A stretch of DNA of 64,000 nt, taken from assembly GCF_900155555.1 (NCBI RefSeq), contig NZ_FUHN01000006.1, forward strand, positions 62,001-126,000, in the 5' to 3' direction. Each line of letters opens with the position of its first letter. The stretch's first letter is position 1. This document shows positions 63,133-64,000 of this stretch, one piece after another. Under the pieces are notes generated by a model. That model was not told the DNA's origin and ran no database searches. It saw only the letters and a list, made by a program, of their open reading frames with translations. The position numbers were made by a program, and so were the translations under genes. This DNA is from Mobilibacterium timonense (GTDB taxonomy: Bacteria; Bacillota; Clostridia; Peptostreptococcales; Anaerovoracaceae).

Positions 63133-64000
63133 ATGAAGAAGAAAAACGCAAAAAAATGGATGGCGCTTTTTCTGGCGCTGGCCATGGTGGTCACCAGCGG
63201 AGTGCTGACCACGGCGCCTGGCCTTCTTGCATCTGAAGAAAACACCTATGAGACCGCGCAGGATCAGTCTCAGGACACCGCGGGGACCACGGGTCAGACT
63301 GCAGATGCCCAGGAGCAGACCAGCCAGGAGGCTCAGCTGCCTGAAAATCAGACGGCGCAGAGCAGCGACACATCGTCGCAGGCCTCTGGTCAGTCGGACG
63401 GTCAGGCCTCTGACCAGGCAGCTTCCTCTGAAGCAGCGAAGACGGAAGAGCCTTCCATGCCGGCTCAGTCCTTCAGCGGCACAGCCTCCAACGGTGTGAC
63501 CGTGAAGGTGAGCGCACCTGAGGGTGCACTTCCGTCCGGAAGCACGATGGTGGTAACGGCGGTTTCCGCGAAGACCGCGAAGAGCATCGCCGAGAAGACC
63601 GCCTCCGCACAGGTGAAGGACGCCGTGGGCGTAGACATCACATTCAAGGACGCCAATGGAAACGAGATAGAGCCTAAGAAGGCCGTGAGCGTTTCCATGT
63701 CACTGGCGAGCAAGCTGGACGGAGACAGCTTCACCGTTTCCCACAAGTCCGACAGCGGAAAGGTGAACGAGGTATCCGCCAGCGCCAGCGCAGGAGGAGC
63801 CAGCTTCAGCGAGAGCTCTTTCTCCATCTACGTCATCTCGGGAGAGGGCGAGGAGAACATCCCGGTCGCCACCTACAACTTCCACGATGCTGACGGAAAC
63901 GTTATCGACACTCAGAACGTCAAGACGGGCGACACCCTGAACAAGCCTTCTTCACCGGAGAAGGACGGATACAAGCTGGTGGGATGGTCCACCACGAAGG
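63133..64000 (+). CDS. surface protein, N-terminal part (runs off the window)
   Basis: The ATG at 63133 follows GGAG and opens a frame that is still open at 64000. It starts with a signal peptide (KKKNAKKWMALFLALAMVV ... LLASEE). A Gln/Ser/Asp/Ala-rich low-complexity region of about 80 residues follows, then a beta domain. Finally comes an InlB-type repeat (YNFHDADGNVIDTQNVKTGD ... GYKLVGW). It is likely a repeat-containing cell-surface protein, possibly a substrate of the signal peptidase encoded just upstream. Confidence 0.8.
   Translation, partial: MKKKNAKKWMALFLALAMVVTSGVLTTAPGLLASEENTYETAQDQSQDTAGTTGQTADAQEQTSQEAQLPENQTAQSSDTSSQASGQSDGQASDQAASSEAAKTEEPSMPAQSFSGTASNGVTVKVSAPEGALPSGSTMVVTAVSAKTAKSIAEKTASAQVKDAVGVDITFKDANGNEIEPKKAVSVSMSLASKLDGDSFTVSHKSDSGKVNEVSASASAGGASFSESSFSIYVISGEGEENIPVATYNFHDADGNVIDTQNVKTGDTLNKPSSPEKDGYKLVGWSTTK

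Overview
This window looks like a chromosome segment of an anaerobic, amino-acid-fermenting member of the Clostridia. The evidence is a complete Stickland-type D-proline reductase locus (prdF, prdC, prdA, prdB, prdD, prdE) with a UGA-encoded selenocysteine in prdB, a Trp-type T-box leader, a class III (Firmicutes-type) fructose bisphosphatase, a RicT/YaaT gene, NCS2 purine permease and strong AGGAGG-type ribosome binding sites. The moderately high GC and the gene set would fit the Eubacteriales/Peptostreptococcales branch (for example Anaerovoracaceae-like organisms). That placement is an inference, not something the sequence proves.

Layout. 1-1.9 kb: two overlapping ADP-ribosylglycohydrolase-type genes (the first cut by the window edge) and luxS. 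2.0-5.5 kb: a mobile and repeat-rich region with a 5'-truncated IS3-type element abutting an IS30-type element, 126-bp tandem palindromic repeats, and a dense array of GCC-NGN-GGC mini-hairpins. 5.5-16.9 kb: housekeeping genes (gltX, a sugar nucleotidyltransferase, tmk-holB-ricT-methyltransferase, murA, fbp, an SDR oxidoreductase). 17-18.7 kb: a lactate-type dehydrogenase on the minus strand and tRNA-Arg(ACG). 18.9-24.9 kb: aromatic amino acid genes on the minus strand. TrpB2 sits behind a T-box with a UGG specifier, and pheA-aroA-aroF sit behind a leader that encodes a Phe-rich peptide followed by an intrinsic terminator.

25-35.2 kb: the proline reductase locus. PrdF (racemase) makes D-proline, PrdA/PrdB reduce it and PrdC probably delivers electrons. 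A stand-alone copy of the PrdA N-terminal module precedes prdA. PrdD and PrdE together match the rest of PrdA, split exactly where PrdA is expected to self-cleave. A flavodoxin-like gene and a TauE/SafE permease flank the locus. 35.6-38.1 kb: a large surface protein. 38.4-44.2 kb: dnaE, pfkA and a second flavodoxin-like gene. 44.2-45.4 kb: non-coding, with a seven-unit 52-bp hairpin array. 45.5-52.2 kb: a radical SAM protein, a purine permease, coaBC, rpsB and tsf. 52.4-59.9 kb: a PsiE-like protein, a transglutaminase-like lipoprotein and a type IV pilus/type II secretion-like operon in which both the GspF-type gene (frameshift) and the PilT-type ATPase gene (in-frame UAA) are interrupted, followed by a BTAD-type regulator. 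60-61.8 kb: a membrane protein with a sigma-70-region-2-like domain and a degenerate GGDEF protein. 62-64 kb: signal peptidase I, two tiny membrane proteins and the start of another surface protein.

The most unusual material is the modular duplication of PrdA, the Phe-codon leader peptide in front of pheA, three unrelated families of hairpin-forming repeat arrays, the doubly broken pilus operon, and the membrane sigma-like/degenerate GGDEF pair.
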